A stretch of DNA of 64,000 nt from Heyndrickxia sporothermodurans (GCA_016756695.1 CP066701.1:4174001-4238000), one strand, 5' to 3'; numbered from the stretch's first letter, positions 25,206-34,809 are shown. Numbers and translations are program-made. Notes: generated by a model not told the origin, from the sequence alone.

Positions 25206-25341
25206 TGAAAGATATGATTTACCAAAGGAATGTTTGTACTTTTAAATTGAGGAATTTTATTTAAAATAAAAGGTTATACCAGATTGTTGATTTCTTCTGC
25301 CCTGTACTCGCTTTTAGTGGGTCGTGGCCAAAAATAAATAA

Positions 25342-25367
25342 AACCGGATAAGTTTCCTTATCCGGTT
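25342..25367 (-). terminator. Terminator downstream of ftsZ
   Basis: Minus strand AACCGGATAAG/CTTATCCGGTT is an 11-bp perfect stem followed by TTATTTATTTTT, eight bases after the ftsZ stop. It marks the end of the dcw transcript before spoIIGA. Confidence 0.88.
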
Positions 25368-25375
25368 AGTAATTA

Positions 25376-26518
25376 TTATTGGTTTCTGCGATTTCTATTT
25401 CTTAAAAATGTTGGGATATCTAACGTATCTTCAGCATGTTGATTATTGCTGCGAACTGGCTCTTGAATTTCTTCACGTTTCGGTTCGCGCTTCACAGTTT
25501 GAGCAACATTTTGTTTTGGTTGTCCTGTTCCAAATGAAGGGCGTGTTTGTTGAGGCTGTGGTGCCGTCTCATTAAAGCCTGTTGCAATAACTGTTACGAT
25601 AATTTCATCTTTTAAACTATCGTTAATGACAGATCCAAATATCATATTTACTTCCTGATCCGATGCAGATGCTACAATATCAGCTGCCTCTTGAACCTCA
25701 TACAAGCTTAAATTCACCCCACCTGTAATGTTCATCAAGACGCCTTGGGCACCTTCAATTGATTTTTCTAATAGTGGAGAAGAAATTGCCTTTTTCGCTG
25801 CTTCAGTCGCACGGTTTTCCCCAGTAGCGATCCCAATTCCCATGAGGGCTGATCCCTTATTTGTCATAATTGTTTTAACATCGGCAAAATCGAGGTTGAT
25901 TAGTCCCGGTGTAGCAATTAAATCTGATATACCTTGAACACCTTGACGTAATACATTATCGGCTTCACGGAAAGCCTCTAACATCGGTGTGCTTTTGTCA
26001 ACAATTTCCAACAAGCGATCATTAGGGATTACGATGAGTGTATCAACCGCTTCTTTCATTGCAGCAATACCACCGGCTGCTTGTGTTGCACGTTTTCGAC
26101 CTTCGAAAGTAAATGGTCTAGTAACAACACCAACAGTTAATGCTCCTAAGTCTTTTGCTATTTGCGCTATTACAGGTGCAGCTCCAGTACCAGTTCCACC
26201 ACCCATTCCGGCGGTTACAAATACCATATCTGCTCCTCTAAGAGCTTCCTCAATTTGTTCCTTACTCTCTTCAGCTGCTTTTTTCCCAACTTCCGGATTA
26301 GCACCAGCACCTAAACCTCTAGTAAGCTTTGCACCAATTTGCATTTTTATTTCGGCTTTTGATAGGTTTAGAGCTTGGGCATCAGTATTAACAGCTATAA
26401 ATTCAACACCTTGAACATCATGTTCAATCATACGGTTCACAGCATTATTACCGCCACCGCCTACGCCAATTACTTTTATCGTCGCTAATGAATCTAAATT
26501 TGTATCGAATTCCAGCAT
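25376..26518 (-). CDS. ftsZ: Cell-division GTPase FtsZ
   Basis: Tubulin-like protein that forms the division ring. The GTP-binding signature [11 protein letters not shown] is near residues 105-115, [17 protein letters not shown] forms the N-terminal nucleotide fold, a variable Pro/Gln-rich linker runs from about 320 to 365, and the C-terminal peptide [14 protein letters not shown] recruits FtsA, SepF and other partners. The length is 380 residues. It follows ftsA after 123 bases with GGAGGATT before the ATG. Confidence 0.99.
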   Translation of the reverse strand: MLEFDTNLDSLATIKVIGVGGGGNNAVNRMIEHDVQGVEFIAVNTDAQALNLSKAEIKMQIGAKLTRGLGAGANPEVGKKAAEESKEQIEEALRGADMVFVTAGMGGGTGTGAAPVIAQIAKDLGALTVGVVTRPFTFEGRKRATQAAGGIAAMKEAVDTLIVIPNDRLLEIVDKSTPMLEAFREADNVLRQGVQGISDLIATPGLINLDFADVKTIMTNKGSALMGIGIATGENRATEAAKKAISSPLLEKSIEGAQGVLMNITGGVNLSLYEVQEAADIVASASDQEVNMIFGSVINDSLKDEIIVTVIATGFNETAPQPQQTRPSFGTGQPKQNVAQTVKREPKREEIQEPVRSNNQHAEDTLDIPTFLRNRNRRNQ

Positions 26519-26641
26519 GACAAATCCTCCTAATTCGTCGATATTCCATCAAGACCTTAATATCTACGGCTCGGCAAGTCTGTGAAGAATTTTTAACGAA
26601 TAATTATTCTTTCATCAAACATATTCTACTTACCTCTTTAA

Positions 26642-27925
26642 TTACTCAAAGAAGTAGCCAAAGAATTTCTTCATTCTTGTGGAAATTTTCTCGTCTTGTT
26701 GTTTTTCACTTTTTTGTTTAGGTTGCGGTTTTTTAACTGATTTTTTTTCAATATGTTCTTGTTGAACAGATGATGCACTGACATTACGTCCTTGCAATCT
26801 AGCATTCTTATATGCGTATTGAATTAATCCTACTGCAGTTGTATATTGCGGTTCCCTTACACCTATATAATCCGGAATCGCTACTCTTACGCGATTTTGG
26901 AATACAGATGTAGCAAGATCCATTACCCCAGGAAGATTAACGGTACCACCAGTTAAAACGATACCACCAGGTAAATCCATAATTCCCATACGTTTTAATT
27001 CTTGAAGAACAAAATCAAAAATTTCTTCTAATCTAGCTTCTATAATATCAGAAATTTCTAATTGGTTGTATTGTTGATGTTGATCACTACCGATAATAGG
27101 CACACTAAAAACCTCATCTGACATAGCATCAACACTGTATGCATGTCCATTTTTCACTTTAATTCGTTCTGCATCTTCTGTTGAGGTTCTTAACACGATA
27201 GATAAATCTTTAGTAATATGTTCCCCACCGATTGGCATAACGCTTGTTTCTTTAATATATCCATTTTCAAAAACAGCGAGGGTAGTTGAACCACCGCCAA
27301 TATCTACTAAAACAGTGCCAAGATTTTTTTCATCCTTAGATAGTGCAACAGCACCGGCTGCTAGTGGTTGAAGGACGATTTCGGTAATTTCTAAACCTGC
27401 TCTTTCAACACATCTTAATGTATTATGTAAAATTGTTTTGGAACCCGTTACAATGGTGCCTTCCATTTCGAGACGAACACCAATCATCCCACGGGGATCA
27501 TTGATTTCATCTAAACCATCTACGATAAATTGTCTTGGGATCACATTGATAATTTCACGTTCCGGAGGAATGGAAATGACTTGTGCGGCATCCATTACCC
27601 TTGCCACGTCTTCATCAGATATTTCTCTATTTTCACTTGAAACAGCTACAACCCCATGACAGTTTTGTAACATTACATGATTGCCTGCAATTCCAACGAT
27701 CACATGATTTATATTCATGCCAATCATTCTTTCCGCCTGTTCAACAGCCTTTCTAATTGAATGAACTGTTTCATCTATGTCAACAATTGATCCTTTTCGA
27801 ATTCCTTCAGATTTCACATTCCCAACACCGATGATGTTTAAAGATTCATCTACCATTTCACCAATTATTACCTTAACGGTGGATGTACCGATGTCAAGAC
27901 TTACATATATGTCATTGTTGTTCAT
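26642..27925 (-). CDS. ftsA: Cell-division protein FtsA
   Basis: Actin-like ATPase that anchors FtsZ to the membrane. The phosphate loop YVSLDIGTSTVKVIIGE starts at residue 7, the second ATP motif VLVDIGGGSTTLAVFE lies near the middle, and the basic amphipathic C-terminal helix STRMKKFFGYFFE is the membrane-targeting sequence. The length is 427 residues. It sits between sbp and ftsZ as in B. subtilis and has a SigH-like promoter in the gap before it. Confidence 0.98.
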   Translation of the reverse strand: MNNNDIYVSLDIGTSTVKVIIGEMVDESLNIIGVGNVKSEGIRKGSIVDIDETVHSIRKAVEQAERMIGMNINHVIVGIAGNHVMLQNCHGVVAVSSENREISDEDVARVMDAAQVISIPPEREIINVIPRQFIVDGLDEINDPRGMIGVRLEMEGTIVTGSKTILHNTLRCVERAGLEITEIVLQPLAAGAVALSKDEKNLGTVLVDIGGGSTTLAVFENGYIKETSVMPIGGEHITKDLSIVLRTSTEDAERIKVKNGHAYSVDAMSDEVFSVPIIGSDQHQQYNQLEISDIIEARLEEIFDFVLQELKRMGIMDLPGGIVLTGGTVNLPGVMDLATSVFQNRVRVAIPDYIGVREPQYTTAVGLIQYAYKNARLQGRNVSASSVQQEHIEKKSVKKPQPKQKSEKQQDEKISTRMKKFFGYFFE

Positions 27926-28029
27926 ACTTTGGCACCTCCCTTTGCCTAAATTATTAAAAAAATAAATTATTTAAATTTTTTAATAGGATATCAGAAATTA
28001 CTATCTATAAGATATATATATTATAAAAG

Positions 28030-28055
28030 AATTCGTCATAAGAAAAGATTTCCCT
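28030..28055 (-). promoter_or_regulatory. Putative SigH promoter upstream of ftsA-ftsZ
   Basis: Minus strand AGGGAAA (28049-28055), 13 bases, CGAATT (28030-28035), close to the SigH pattern AGGAww...GAAT. B. subtilis ftsAZ also has a SigH promoter (P2) that raises FtsZ at the start of sporulation. This element lies downstream of the insertion sequence nest and could keep ftsA-ftsZ transcribed despite it; sigma-A promoters for growth were not clearly identified. Confidence 0.55.
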
Positions 28056-28064
28056 TTAAAAAGT

Positions 28065-28427
28065 TTAAACTTTTTTCACATTTTCACGTTTAGTCGTCCA
28101 TTTCGCTAATAAAATTCGTCTTATCACTGCAATATTTTGAAAAAGTCTTACACCAAATGCAAAAATTGCAGCTAAGTATAAGTCTACACCAAGATGTACT
28201 CCTAGAAAAGCTAAACTTGCAGCAAGAATTATATTAAAAAAGAAACCTGAAACGAAAACAAGGGTTTCATATATATTTTGCAGGTAAGCACGGATGCCGC
28301 CAAACAATGTATCAAGTGCCGCCAAAACGGCAATGGAAAGATAATTGGCATACTCATCAGGGATTCGTATATCAGTTAATAATCCTAAAACTACTCCCAA
28401 GATCAGTCCAAAAATTGGCAGCCACAT
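28065..28427 (-). CDS. sbp: Small basic protein Sbp (DUF1290) of the division cluster
   Basis: A 120-residue membrane protein with three hydrophobic segments (LPIFGLILGVVLGLL at the N-terminus, then LVFVSGFFFNIILAASLAFL and LYLAAIFAFGVRLFQNI) and a basic C-terminal tail (KWTTKRENVKKV). It has the family's conserved position between ylxX and ftsA; the function is unknown. Its AAGGAGAG ribosome-binding site is intact but is separated from the insertion sequence nest by only the 4-bp duplicated target plus one T. Confidence 0.92.
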   Translation of the reverse strand: MWLPIFGLILGVVLGLLTDIRIPDEYANYLSIAVLAALDTLFGGIRAYLQNIYETLVFVSGFFFNIILAASLAFLGVHLGVDLYLAAIFAFGVRLFQNIAVIRRILLAKWTTKRENVKKV

Positions 28428-28533
28428 ATTTTATCTCTCCTTTTTGAATGAATTTCATAATTCTTAGCCCTTGTGTATCAAGGGGTTTAAGAGATAAAAA
28501 AAGAAGTACCTCCCCAAATCTTGTATAATGGTA

Positions 28534-28541
28534 GTTGACCA
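28534..28541 (+). repeat. Left target-site duplication of IS66 (copy 1)
   Basis: GTTGACCA here and again at 30956-30963 bracket the IS66 element exactly. Eight base pairs is the known duplication length for IS66-family insertions. Confidence 0.93.
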
Positions 28542-28624
28542 GTAAGCCCCCATTCAAACAACGCATATAAATGATCAGCACCCCTTAGTACAATAATCGT
28601 ATCAATTAAGGAGGTGCTTTTCCT

Positions 28625-28816
28625 ATGTCACAACAAAAACTAACAATCGTCCCCGTTTCAATACAACCAGAAAAAAATATTATAACATCCACAACTTCGA
28701 AAGATCCTTCAAATAGCTTTTGCACAATCAAAATTGAAGCTGCTGAAATTTCCTTCTTCAACGGCGTAGATGAGCACATCATCCAAACGGTCATGAGGGA
28801 GTTGAAAAATCTATGA
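28625..28816 (+). CDS. IS66 accessory protein (TnpA position), copy 1
   Basis: A 63-residue protein in the first-gene position of IS66 elements. It is preceded by AAGGAGGTG. It lacks a recognisable helix-turn-helix and is shorter than typical IS66 TnpA (over 80 residues). The C-terminal stretch FFNGVDEHIIQTVMRELKNL resembles the end of short IS66 first-gene products. Its stop overlaps the tnpB start, so it is translated with tnpB. Identical to the copy at 55187. Confidence 0.7.
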   Translation: MSQQKLTIVPVSIQPEKNIITSTTSKDPSNSFCTIKIEAAEISFFNGVDEHIIQTVMRELKNL

Positions 28817-29166
28817 AACATGATTATACCAGTGTAAAAAACATTTATATTATTTGCGGTAAAACAGATATGAGGAAGGGAATTGATGGATTAGCAACGC
28901 TAATTCAAGATTCTTTCGAACTTGATCCATATGGAGATTCTATTTTCCTTTTCTCTGGTTGGAGTAAAGACCGTTATAAATGTTTATATTTTGATGGCGA
29001 TGGTTTCGCCATGCTTTATAAGCGACTAGATGGAGGAAAACTTCAATGGCCAAAAGATGAAAATGAAGTACGTAAACTTTCGCAACAGGAGGTTCGCTGG
29101 TTGTTAGAAGGGTTGTCCATTCAGCAACCAAAGGCCATTCAAAAATCACAAAAAGGAGTATTCTAA
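28813..29166 (+). CDS. tnpB: IS66 TnpB accessory protein, copy 1
   Basis: 117 residues. IYIICGKTDMRKGIDGLATL and DGFAMLYKRLDGGKLQWP are the hallmark of the IS66 Orf2/TnpB family (PF05717). The protein is needed for IS66 transposition in studied elements, but its biochemical role is not known. It overlaps the preceding gene by 4 bases. It differs from copy 2 by one residue near the C-terminus (Pro for Gln). Confidence 0.93.
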   Translation: MKHDYTSVKNIYIICGKTDMRKGIDGLATLIQDSFELDPYGDSIFLFSGWSKDRYKCLYFDGDGFAMLYKRLDGGKLQWPKDENEVRKLSQQEVRWLLEGLSIQQPKAIQKSQKGVF

Positions 29167-29268
29167 ACAAGCTAGAAATGTTGGTTTATAGCCATTTTCA
29201 ACTTCGCTTTCTACGTTAAAAATGTTATAATATAACTAACTTATGGTGAACGAAAAGTGGTGAAATAA

Positions 29269-30862
29269 ATGGTTAATACTTCTTCCAATAACAAGAATCC
29301 ATATGGGAAATTAATTCGACTTCTCGAAGAACAATTGGCTCATTCAAATCAACAAAACAAAGACTTATCGAAAAAGCTAGATCAATCAACTAAACAGATT
29401 GAAGCGCTAACTGAACAAATTCGCCATTTAACAAAACTTTTATATGGATCGAAATCCGAAAAATCGAAATACAACGTACCAGATGGGCAAGGCTCATTAT
29501 TTGATGATGACCCGGCTTTTAGCGAACCTGAGCACACAGAAGAACAAAGCCAACAGACAATCTCTTATACTGTTGTACGAAAAGTTAAATCAAAAAAACG
29601 AAATGATTCCTTGCATGATGGTATTGAAGTAGAAGCTATTCACCATCATCCGAAAAATACAATCTGTGACTGTTGCCAAGGGCAAATGATTGAAATTGGT
29701 AGTACACTTGTACGTGAAGAAGCAAAATTTATTCCTGCAAAAATGATGAAAGTACAGCACATTGAACATGCGTATGAATGTAAAGACTGCAAAGTTGATT
29801 CATCACAGCCAGCACAAATCAAACGCGGGAAAGCACCACAACCAGCGATTCAGCGTAGCATCGCAAGTCCTAGCGTACTTGCCAAAGTCATCTATGATAA
29901 ATTTGCACAATATTTACCTCTTTACCGTCAGGTAAAGGAATGGAATCGCTATGGACTGAATACCAATGATAAAAACCTATCGAATTGGGTTATCCGTGTA
30001 GCACATGATTGGCTGTTACCTGTATACGAACGAATGAAAGAGTTGATGATGGCAAAATCGGTTTTGCATGTCGATGAAACATACGGACAAATTATCAACC
30101 GATCCGATGGGAAATCTGGCCAAGCCAATGCGTATAATTGGGTGTTTCGAAGTGTGCCAAGCCAAAGTAGTAACAATGACTCTCTTTCAAAGCGCATTAT
30201 CTCGAGCTCGATCTGTCCTTGAAAGTTTTATTGAAGGCTTTTCTGGAACGATTGTGTGTGATGGTTATTCTGCTTATGATAAGTTGGAAGGCGTTAATTT
30301 CGCAAATTGTTGGGCGCATGTTCGTCGTTATTGGCTGAAAGCTGATAGCAAAAATGGTAGAATCGGTGTGAAATATTGTGATGATTTATATCGACTAGAA
30401 AGGCAATTTAAACGTTTGTCTCCGAGTAAACGAAGAAAAAAAACGTCAAAAGTACTCGAAGCCAATCGTGGAGGAATTCCTTCACTGGGTTGAAACATCA
30501 CCATTTTACGGAAAAAATGCGTTAGCAAAAGCGACTGAATACACATTAAACAGGGCAAATGGACTCAAATTATTCCTGAATGATGGGCGAATTGAAATGG
30601 ATAATAATCCAGCCGAGAACGCCATCCGTCCCAACGTTATAGGAAGAAAAATTGGCTCTTTAGTGTAAGTGAAGCTGGTGCAAAAGCGAATGCCATCTGT
30701 TTAAGTATTGCTGAAACTGCCAAAAGTAACGGCGTTGATTTCTATGAATATATAAAGAAACTTTTTACGGATTTACCAAATCTCGGCGTCCAACAAAACC
30801 CTGAAATTTTAGATCAATACATGCCCTGGTCAAAAATGATTCAGGCAGAATGTAGCAAATAA
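29269..30862 (+). pseudogene. tnpC: IS66 transposase TnpC, frameshifted (copy 1)
   Basis: The first 317 codons are open: an N-terminal coiled coil (about residues 12-60), a Cys zinc finger (CDCCQGQM...CKDCK) and the first catalytic Asp in VLHVDETYG. The frame is then lost near 30170, regained, broken again at an A8 run near 30436, and once more near 30653. Translating across the breaks gives a full DDE transposase ending DQYMPWSKMIQAECSK (catalytic Glu in NNPAENAIRP). Copy 2 is intact at the A-run, so the element family probably had a complete gene. Confidence 0.88.
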
Positions 30863-30866
30863 ATGA

Positions 30867-30910
30867 AATAGCCGTAATTCGATTAAAAAGTCAGAATTTA
30901 CGGCTATTTA
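30867..30910 (+). terminator. Terminator after IS66 tnpC (copy 1)
   Basis: AATAGCCGTAATTC and GAATTTACGGCTATT form a long stem around an AT-rich loop just past the tnpC stop codon; the T-tract is weak. It is conserved in copy 2 (57428-57471). Confidence 0.65.
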
Positions 30911-30995
30911 CGATGCGTACCGAAAGGTACACTTATTTTTATAATTCGGGCTTACGTTGACCACAAACCATAAAAAGACTGGAGGAGTACTTCTT

Positions 30996-32345
30996 ATGAC
31001 TATTATACGACAACCTAGCCTATTTGGCATACAGGAATTATTTGACATGGAACCTACCCAAAAATATGAAGCCATTATTTCAGCGGTAGATTTGGATTCG
31101 ATGTACCATCAAGTGGCGAAAAAATCACGGTTGGGTGCACCGGAAGAACTAAACTATGCGACCATGATTATCTCCACCTTTGTAAGATACATAGAGCGCA
31201 TCCCTACGATGAAGGATCTTATAAAACGTCTTCATGATGATCTAGCTTTTAAGTTAAATTGTGGCTTTTTGGTTTCTGATCATGTGCCTTCAGAATCCTC
31301 CTATTCACGTCTCATAACGAAATTGGAGGAAAGCGATATCCTTGAGAAAGAACAAGAAAAAGTGGTCCTCCAGGCTATTGCAGAAGGTTTCATCACGGAT
31401 GATACAGTGGTAGTGATGCAACCCATTTTGAAGCACGAGACCAAGCGCGACCAAAAGAAGAAAAGCCAAAATCTGAACCCCAAAAACGTGGTCGGAAATC
31501 AAAAGATGAGCGTGACGGGTGGCTTAAAGAACAAGCTGAAACGGAAGCCAATTTACCTTTATATGATAGAAAAATTGTGGTACCAATTAGATGTTCCCTA
31601 GCCGAACTACGTGCCGAAGTTCCCCAAGACCCTAAATGGGGCGTGAAAAAGAACTCAGAAGGACAAAATGTTTTTTGGTTTGGCTACAAAGGTCATTTAG
31701 CCGTTGGTACATCAAGCCAATACATTCTACAGGCTCTTTTTCATCTGGGAGTCTAAATGATGGTAAGGCGACTATCCCTTTACTGAAAGGAATTCAGGAA
31801 CGCCTTCACCTTCCATTACGTTATCAAACAATGGATGCGGGCTATGACTATGAACCCATATACGAGCAGGTACATCGAATGGGACAACAATCCGTCATCG
31901 CGTATAATAAGCGAAATGAAGGGGAAATCATTGGCTATGATAAACACTTTGCCCCAACTTGTTTCAGAGAGCATTCTTATCGTTATGATAGTTTTGATCC
32001 TAAATATGAAACATTGAAATACACAAGACCAAAGGAATGCGCGACTGTCCCTTAGCTAATGAAGGTATTTGCCAAAAGGTTTATAAAGTGAAAATCACTT
32101 CAGACCTTCGCAGATATACCGCACCAGCACGCGGGTCACAAGCATGGAAAAACATTTTCAAACGTCGTACTGCCGTAGAACGGGTTAATGCCTATCTGAA
32201 AGAATTCTTTCAACTGAACAATGTTCGCTATCGTACTGGGAAACGTGCAAAAATTCATTTTGACATGGTAACCCTTATTTATAATGCTTCAAAGTTAGCC
32301 GCAGACCGAATTAATGTACAATTAAATCAGCAACAAGTAGCATGA
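30996..32345 (+). pseudogene. IS1182-like transposase, frameshifted (copy 1)
   Basis: The N-terminus MTIIRQPSLFGIQELFDMEP starts at an ATG after GGAGGAG, followed by a DUF772-type helical domain. The open frame breaks near 31410, 31575, 31670, 31740 and 32040. Joining the pieces gives a DDE transposase with DATHFEARDQARPKEEKP, then MDAGYDYEPIYEQVHRMG and a C-terminal RRTAVERVNAYLKEFF, as in IS1182/IS5-superfamily enzymes. The promoter of this gene now lies 2.4 kb upstream, beyond the IS66 insertion. Confidence 0.85.
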
Positions 32346-32472
32346 TTTCTGTTTTTAAAAATATATTTTAGAAATTCTGTAGGATTCTGTATTTTTAAAA
32401 AGAGCAATTATGAAATTGACTCTTTTGATAATATTTTTCGATCATGTTGAATCGTTTTCTCATTTTTCAAAG

Positions 32473-33201
32473 TTATTCAATTGATTTCATCCCTTTTATT
32501 ACTATACTATCTTCAAAAGCAGGTATAACAAGTGACTTTTTCGGCTTGGAAATCGTGATTTTTAAGTTTTCAACAATAAATTCATCGATCACCGGGGACA
32601 CTTGTATACGGTTATACAATTTATTTGCCTCATCCATATTTTTAGTAATAATTTTTATTTGAAAGGGATATTTCTTTATCGAATGACCGTTAATTTTTGT
32701 TTTTCCATTTATATCACGAATAACTGTTGTATTAATCAATCTTTCTCCATCAATCGAAATTTGATCGGCACCATACATATTTAAATCGTTTACTAGACGT
32801 TTTAATAGCATTGGGGAAACATCTGCGACAGGTTGCCCAAGCAACAATGCTTCTTTTAAAATGGAAACGGTAATGACAAGACCTGGACCTTTTATGTCTG
32901 TTTGTCCCGCTTCTTTTTTTAATCCTTCGAGTGTCTCTTTTAACGCCATTTCTTTGCTGTCTTTTATTTTCGTTTTATACTTAGATATCCGTTCTTCATT
33001 TGATCGAATCTCTTCAAGTAATTTCGATTGTAATTCCTGTTCTTTAATTAAGTCATCTCTTAACGCCCAAACATCTCTAGTATCCCGCACCTTCGGCTCT
33101 TTAACTGTTTGAAATTGGATGGCCAGCATGAATCCAATTATCACAGTAATCAATGTCATACTTATTGTAAATTTTGACCCCACTCCTTTTCTCCTTTGCA
33201 T
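32473..33201 (-). CDS. ylxX: DUF881-family protein YlxX
   Basis: 242 residues: a basic N-terminus, one membrane helix (TISMTLITVIIGFMLAIQFQ), a coiled coil (about residues 50-95) and an extracytoplasmic DUF881 domain with IKGPGLVITV and MYGADQISIDGERL. Adjacent paralogue ylxW has the same plan. The function is unknown. A GTG six codons downstream (33183) has a better ribosome-binding site (AAAGGAG) and may be the true start. Its stop lies 50 bases from the insertion sequence nest. Confidence 0.9.
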   Translation of the reverse strand: MQRRKGVGSKFTISMTLITVIIGFMLAIQFQTVKEPKVRDTRDVWALRDDLIKEQELQSKLLEEIRSNEERISKYKTKIKDSKEMALKETLEGLKKEAGQTDIKGPGLVITVSILKEALLLGQPVADVSPMLLKRLVNDLNMYGADQISIDGERLINTTVIRDINGKTKINGHSIKKYPFQIKIITKNMDEANKLYNRIQVSPVIDEFIVENLKITISKPKKSLVIPAFEDSIVIKGMKSIE

Positions 33202-33204
33202 CTT

Positions 33205-33915
33205 TTAAGATTCACCAAAAATCGGTCCGATTTGTATTTGATCCTTTTTTTCTACCGTAAAGATAATATTATCGTTTACAAGTTGGTCCTTTATACCACC
33301 AGTAATTGACAATGCCGATGCCAGTACATCCGGATCGCCAATTGCCGAAATCTTAAACGGTTCCGGAAAAGGGACACCATCAACGGTAATTACCGGGCCA
33401 TTACAAATGATATATGAATTATGGTTAATTCTCTGGCCATTAATTGCTATTGCTTGGGCACCGGAAACATATAACTCATTAATTACTTTAAATACATGAT
33501 GATCATGCACGATATAGCTATTGACATTCTCCTTTTTCGGGTCATATGCACCATCTTCAAGTGTCACATCTATACCTTTTCCTGCAACCTTGACTTTACC
33601 CAAATACATTCTGTACTTCTCAGCATCTTCTGCAAGATTAAAAAAAACTTGTTCTTCCTTAGACAAGTCTTTTTCCATTGTCCGAACAGTACTTTGTTTT
33701 TTTTCTAATTCCTTTTGCAATGAACGGTTATCTTGCTTTAGTCTAATCAATTGTTTTCTCAATTCTGTTTCTCTTGCAAATTGTGGATCTGTTAGTTTTT
33801 CACTACTTGATTGTTCTTTGTTTGCTAGTTTATAGGAAAATGCAAGCATGAAACCTAACACAATACAGACGAGAGCGAGTATAACACTTTTTCCTTTTGA
33901 TTTTCTACTCGCCAT
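33205..33915 (-). CDS. ylxW: DUF881-family protein YlxW
   Basis: 236 residues with one membrane helix (VILALVCIVLGFMLAFSY), a strong Lys/Gln/Glu coiled coil (about residues 35-100) and a DUF881 domain (VAGKGIDVTLEDGAYDP, SGAQAIAINGQRINHNS). It looks like a duplicate of ylxX. I place the start at 33915, overlapping the divIB end by 11 bases after AAGGGA; 31 further upstream in-frame codons read through divIB and are not expected to be coding. Confidence 0.9.
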   Translation of the reverse strand: MASRKSKGKSVILALVCIVLGFMLAFSYKLANKEQSSSEKLTDPQFARETELRKQLIRLKQDNRSLQKELEKKQSTVRTMEKDLSKEEQVFFNLAEDAEKYRMYLGKVKVAGKGIDVTLEDGAYDPKKENVNSYIVHDHHVFKVINELYVSGAQAIAINGQRINHNSYIICNGPVITVDGVPFPEPFKISAIGDPDVLASALSITGGIKDQLVNDNIIFTVEKKDQIQIGPIFGES

Positions 33916-34675
33916 TTTTGTCTTTTCCCTTAGCTTTAAAAGATTTAAAAACCGATCCCACTTCCAAATCGATAATACCTTTTTCTTTCGGATCCAGTTG
34001 AGAAACAATTGAAGGGTAATAAATGATTTTGCTAGCTAATGTTCTCATCGTTGCTGAAACTTCAAAGCCGTCATTCATATACATTGTAATATGATAATTA
34101 TCCGTCTTTTTTGGATCATAGTGAATTTCCGAAATTGAATTTAGTATTTCATCAGGTAATTGCTTAAGCTGGTCTACCATTTCGTTTAAAAATTTTCCCT
34201 TTTTAAAACTAGTTAGTATCGGTATGTTAGTCAATATATCATCTTGTTGTTTGTTTAGAACACTTCCATTTCCAAGAACCGGTAAAAGCTTTTTACCGTT
34301 AGATATGTAGGCAATTTTAGCATGTTCCGTAATATTGACAACAATACTATTCGGAAAAACAATTTTAACTGAAGCTTTCTTTACTTCCGGAATTGATTCG
34401 ACCTTTGCAGCGGTTTCCTCTTTATTCACTTTCCATACATTCGTCCTTCTTGATAATCCCGATTTCTGTATGATTGACTCGTCGCTAATTGTTTTATTAC
34501 CTTCTACTTTAATTTTATTCACGTGGCTAAGAGGGGATTGAAAGTAGATAATTAACAGTATTAGCAAAAAGAAAACAGAAATTAAAAGGATCAGACGACG
34601 ATTTGTTTTTCTTTTCCGCTGTTCTTTAAGTTTTGGAATTCGATCTTCTAAAGAGACAACTTTTCCATCTGGCAC
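33905..34675 (-). CDS. divIB: Cell-division protein DivIB (FtsQ)
   Basis: A bitopic division protein that links early and late divisome parts with FtsL and DivIC. The order is a basic cytoplasmic head, one helix (RLILLISVFFLLILLIIYF, about residues 27-45), a POTRA domain (SPLSHVNKIKVEGNKTISDE onward), then the FtsQ beta domain with TEHAKIAYISNGKKLLPVL. The length is 256 residues. It starts with GTG after GGGGGG. It is the first gene after the spoVE terminator; murG and murB, its usual upstream neighbours, are absent. Confidence 0.94.
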   Translation of the reverse strand: MPDGKVVSLEDRIPKLKEQRKRKTNRRLILLISVFFLLILLIIYFQSPLSHVNKIKVEGNKTISDESIIQKSGLSRRTNVWKVNKEETAAKVESIPEVKKASVKIVFPNSIVVNITEHAKIAYISNGKKLLPVLGNGSVLNKQQDDILTNIPILTSFKKGKFLNEMVDQLKQLPDEILNSISEIHYDPKKTDNYHITMYMNDGFEVSATMRTLASKIIYYPSIVSQLDPKEKGIIDLEVGSVFKSFKAKGKDKNGE

Positions 34676-34809
34676 ATTTTACCCCCCTTTTTTCATTTCT
34701 CTTATCTTTTTCGTTTCTATCATACTATATTCTAAACCAGTTTAAACTCTAGTAAAAGAATAATTATATGATTGTAATATAACTGTAGATAAAAAGTCCT
34801 AAACGTAAA

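Larger units (their letters stand above)
28542..30955 (+). mobile_element. IS66-family element (copy 1), nested
   Basis: 2414 bp bounded by imperfect inverted repeats beginning GTAAGCCC on both ends (left GTAAGCCCCCATT, right complement GTAAGCCCGAATT) and by the 8-bp duplication GTTGACCA. It carries the three-gene IS66 layout: a short first gene, tnpB and tnpC, plus a terminator hairpin after tnpC. It is inserted between the promoter and the transposase start codon of the outer IS1182-like element. Confidence 0.93.
28446..32422 (+). mobile_element. IS1182-like element interrupted by an IS66-type element (nest, copy 1)
   Basis: Outer ends pair as inverted repeats: left GAATGAATTTCATAATTC, right (complement) GAGTCAATTTCATAATTG. 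The 4-bp target TTTT is duplicated on both sides (28442-28445 and 32423-32426). The outer element's own sequence is 28446-28541 plus 30964-32422, about 1.56 kb; the first part keeps its TATAAT-type promoter and the second its transposase gene, with an IS66 element between them. The nest lies between ylxX and sbp, antisense to the dcw genes, and recurs at 55008-58984. Confidence 0.9.

Noticed and set aside
28400-28560. Outward promoter for sbp from the element's left end (TTGATA with TATGAA)
   Set aside because: The -35 is fair but the -10 is poor and overlaps the terminal repeat; I do not claim it without start-site data.
28606-28821. 71-codon minus-strand frame inside the IS66 element (and its twin near 55168)
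   Set aside because: It is the exact antisense of the short first gene, is duplicated only because the element is, and has no ribosome-binding site.
30160-30240. Programmed frameshifting in IS66 tnpC
   Set aside because: The two copies differ in sequence and length at this point and are broken at different further places, which is not how a conserved recoding site behaves.
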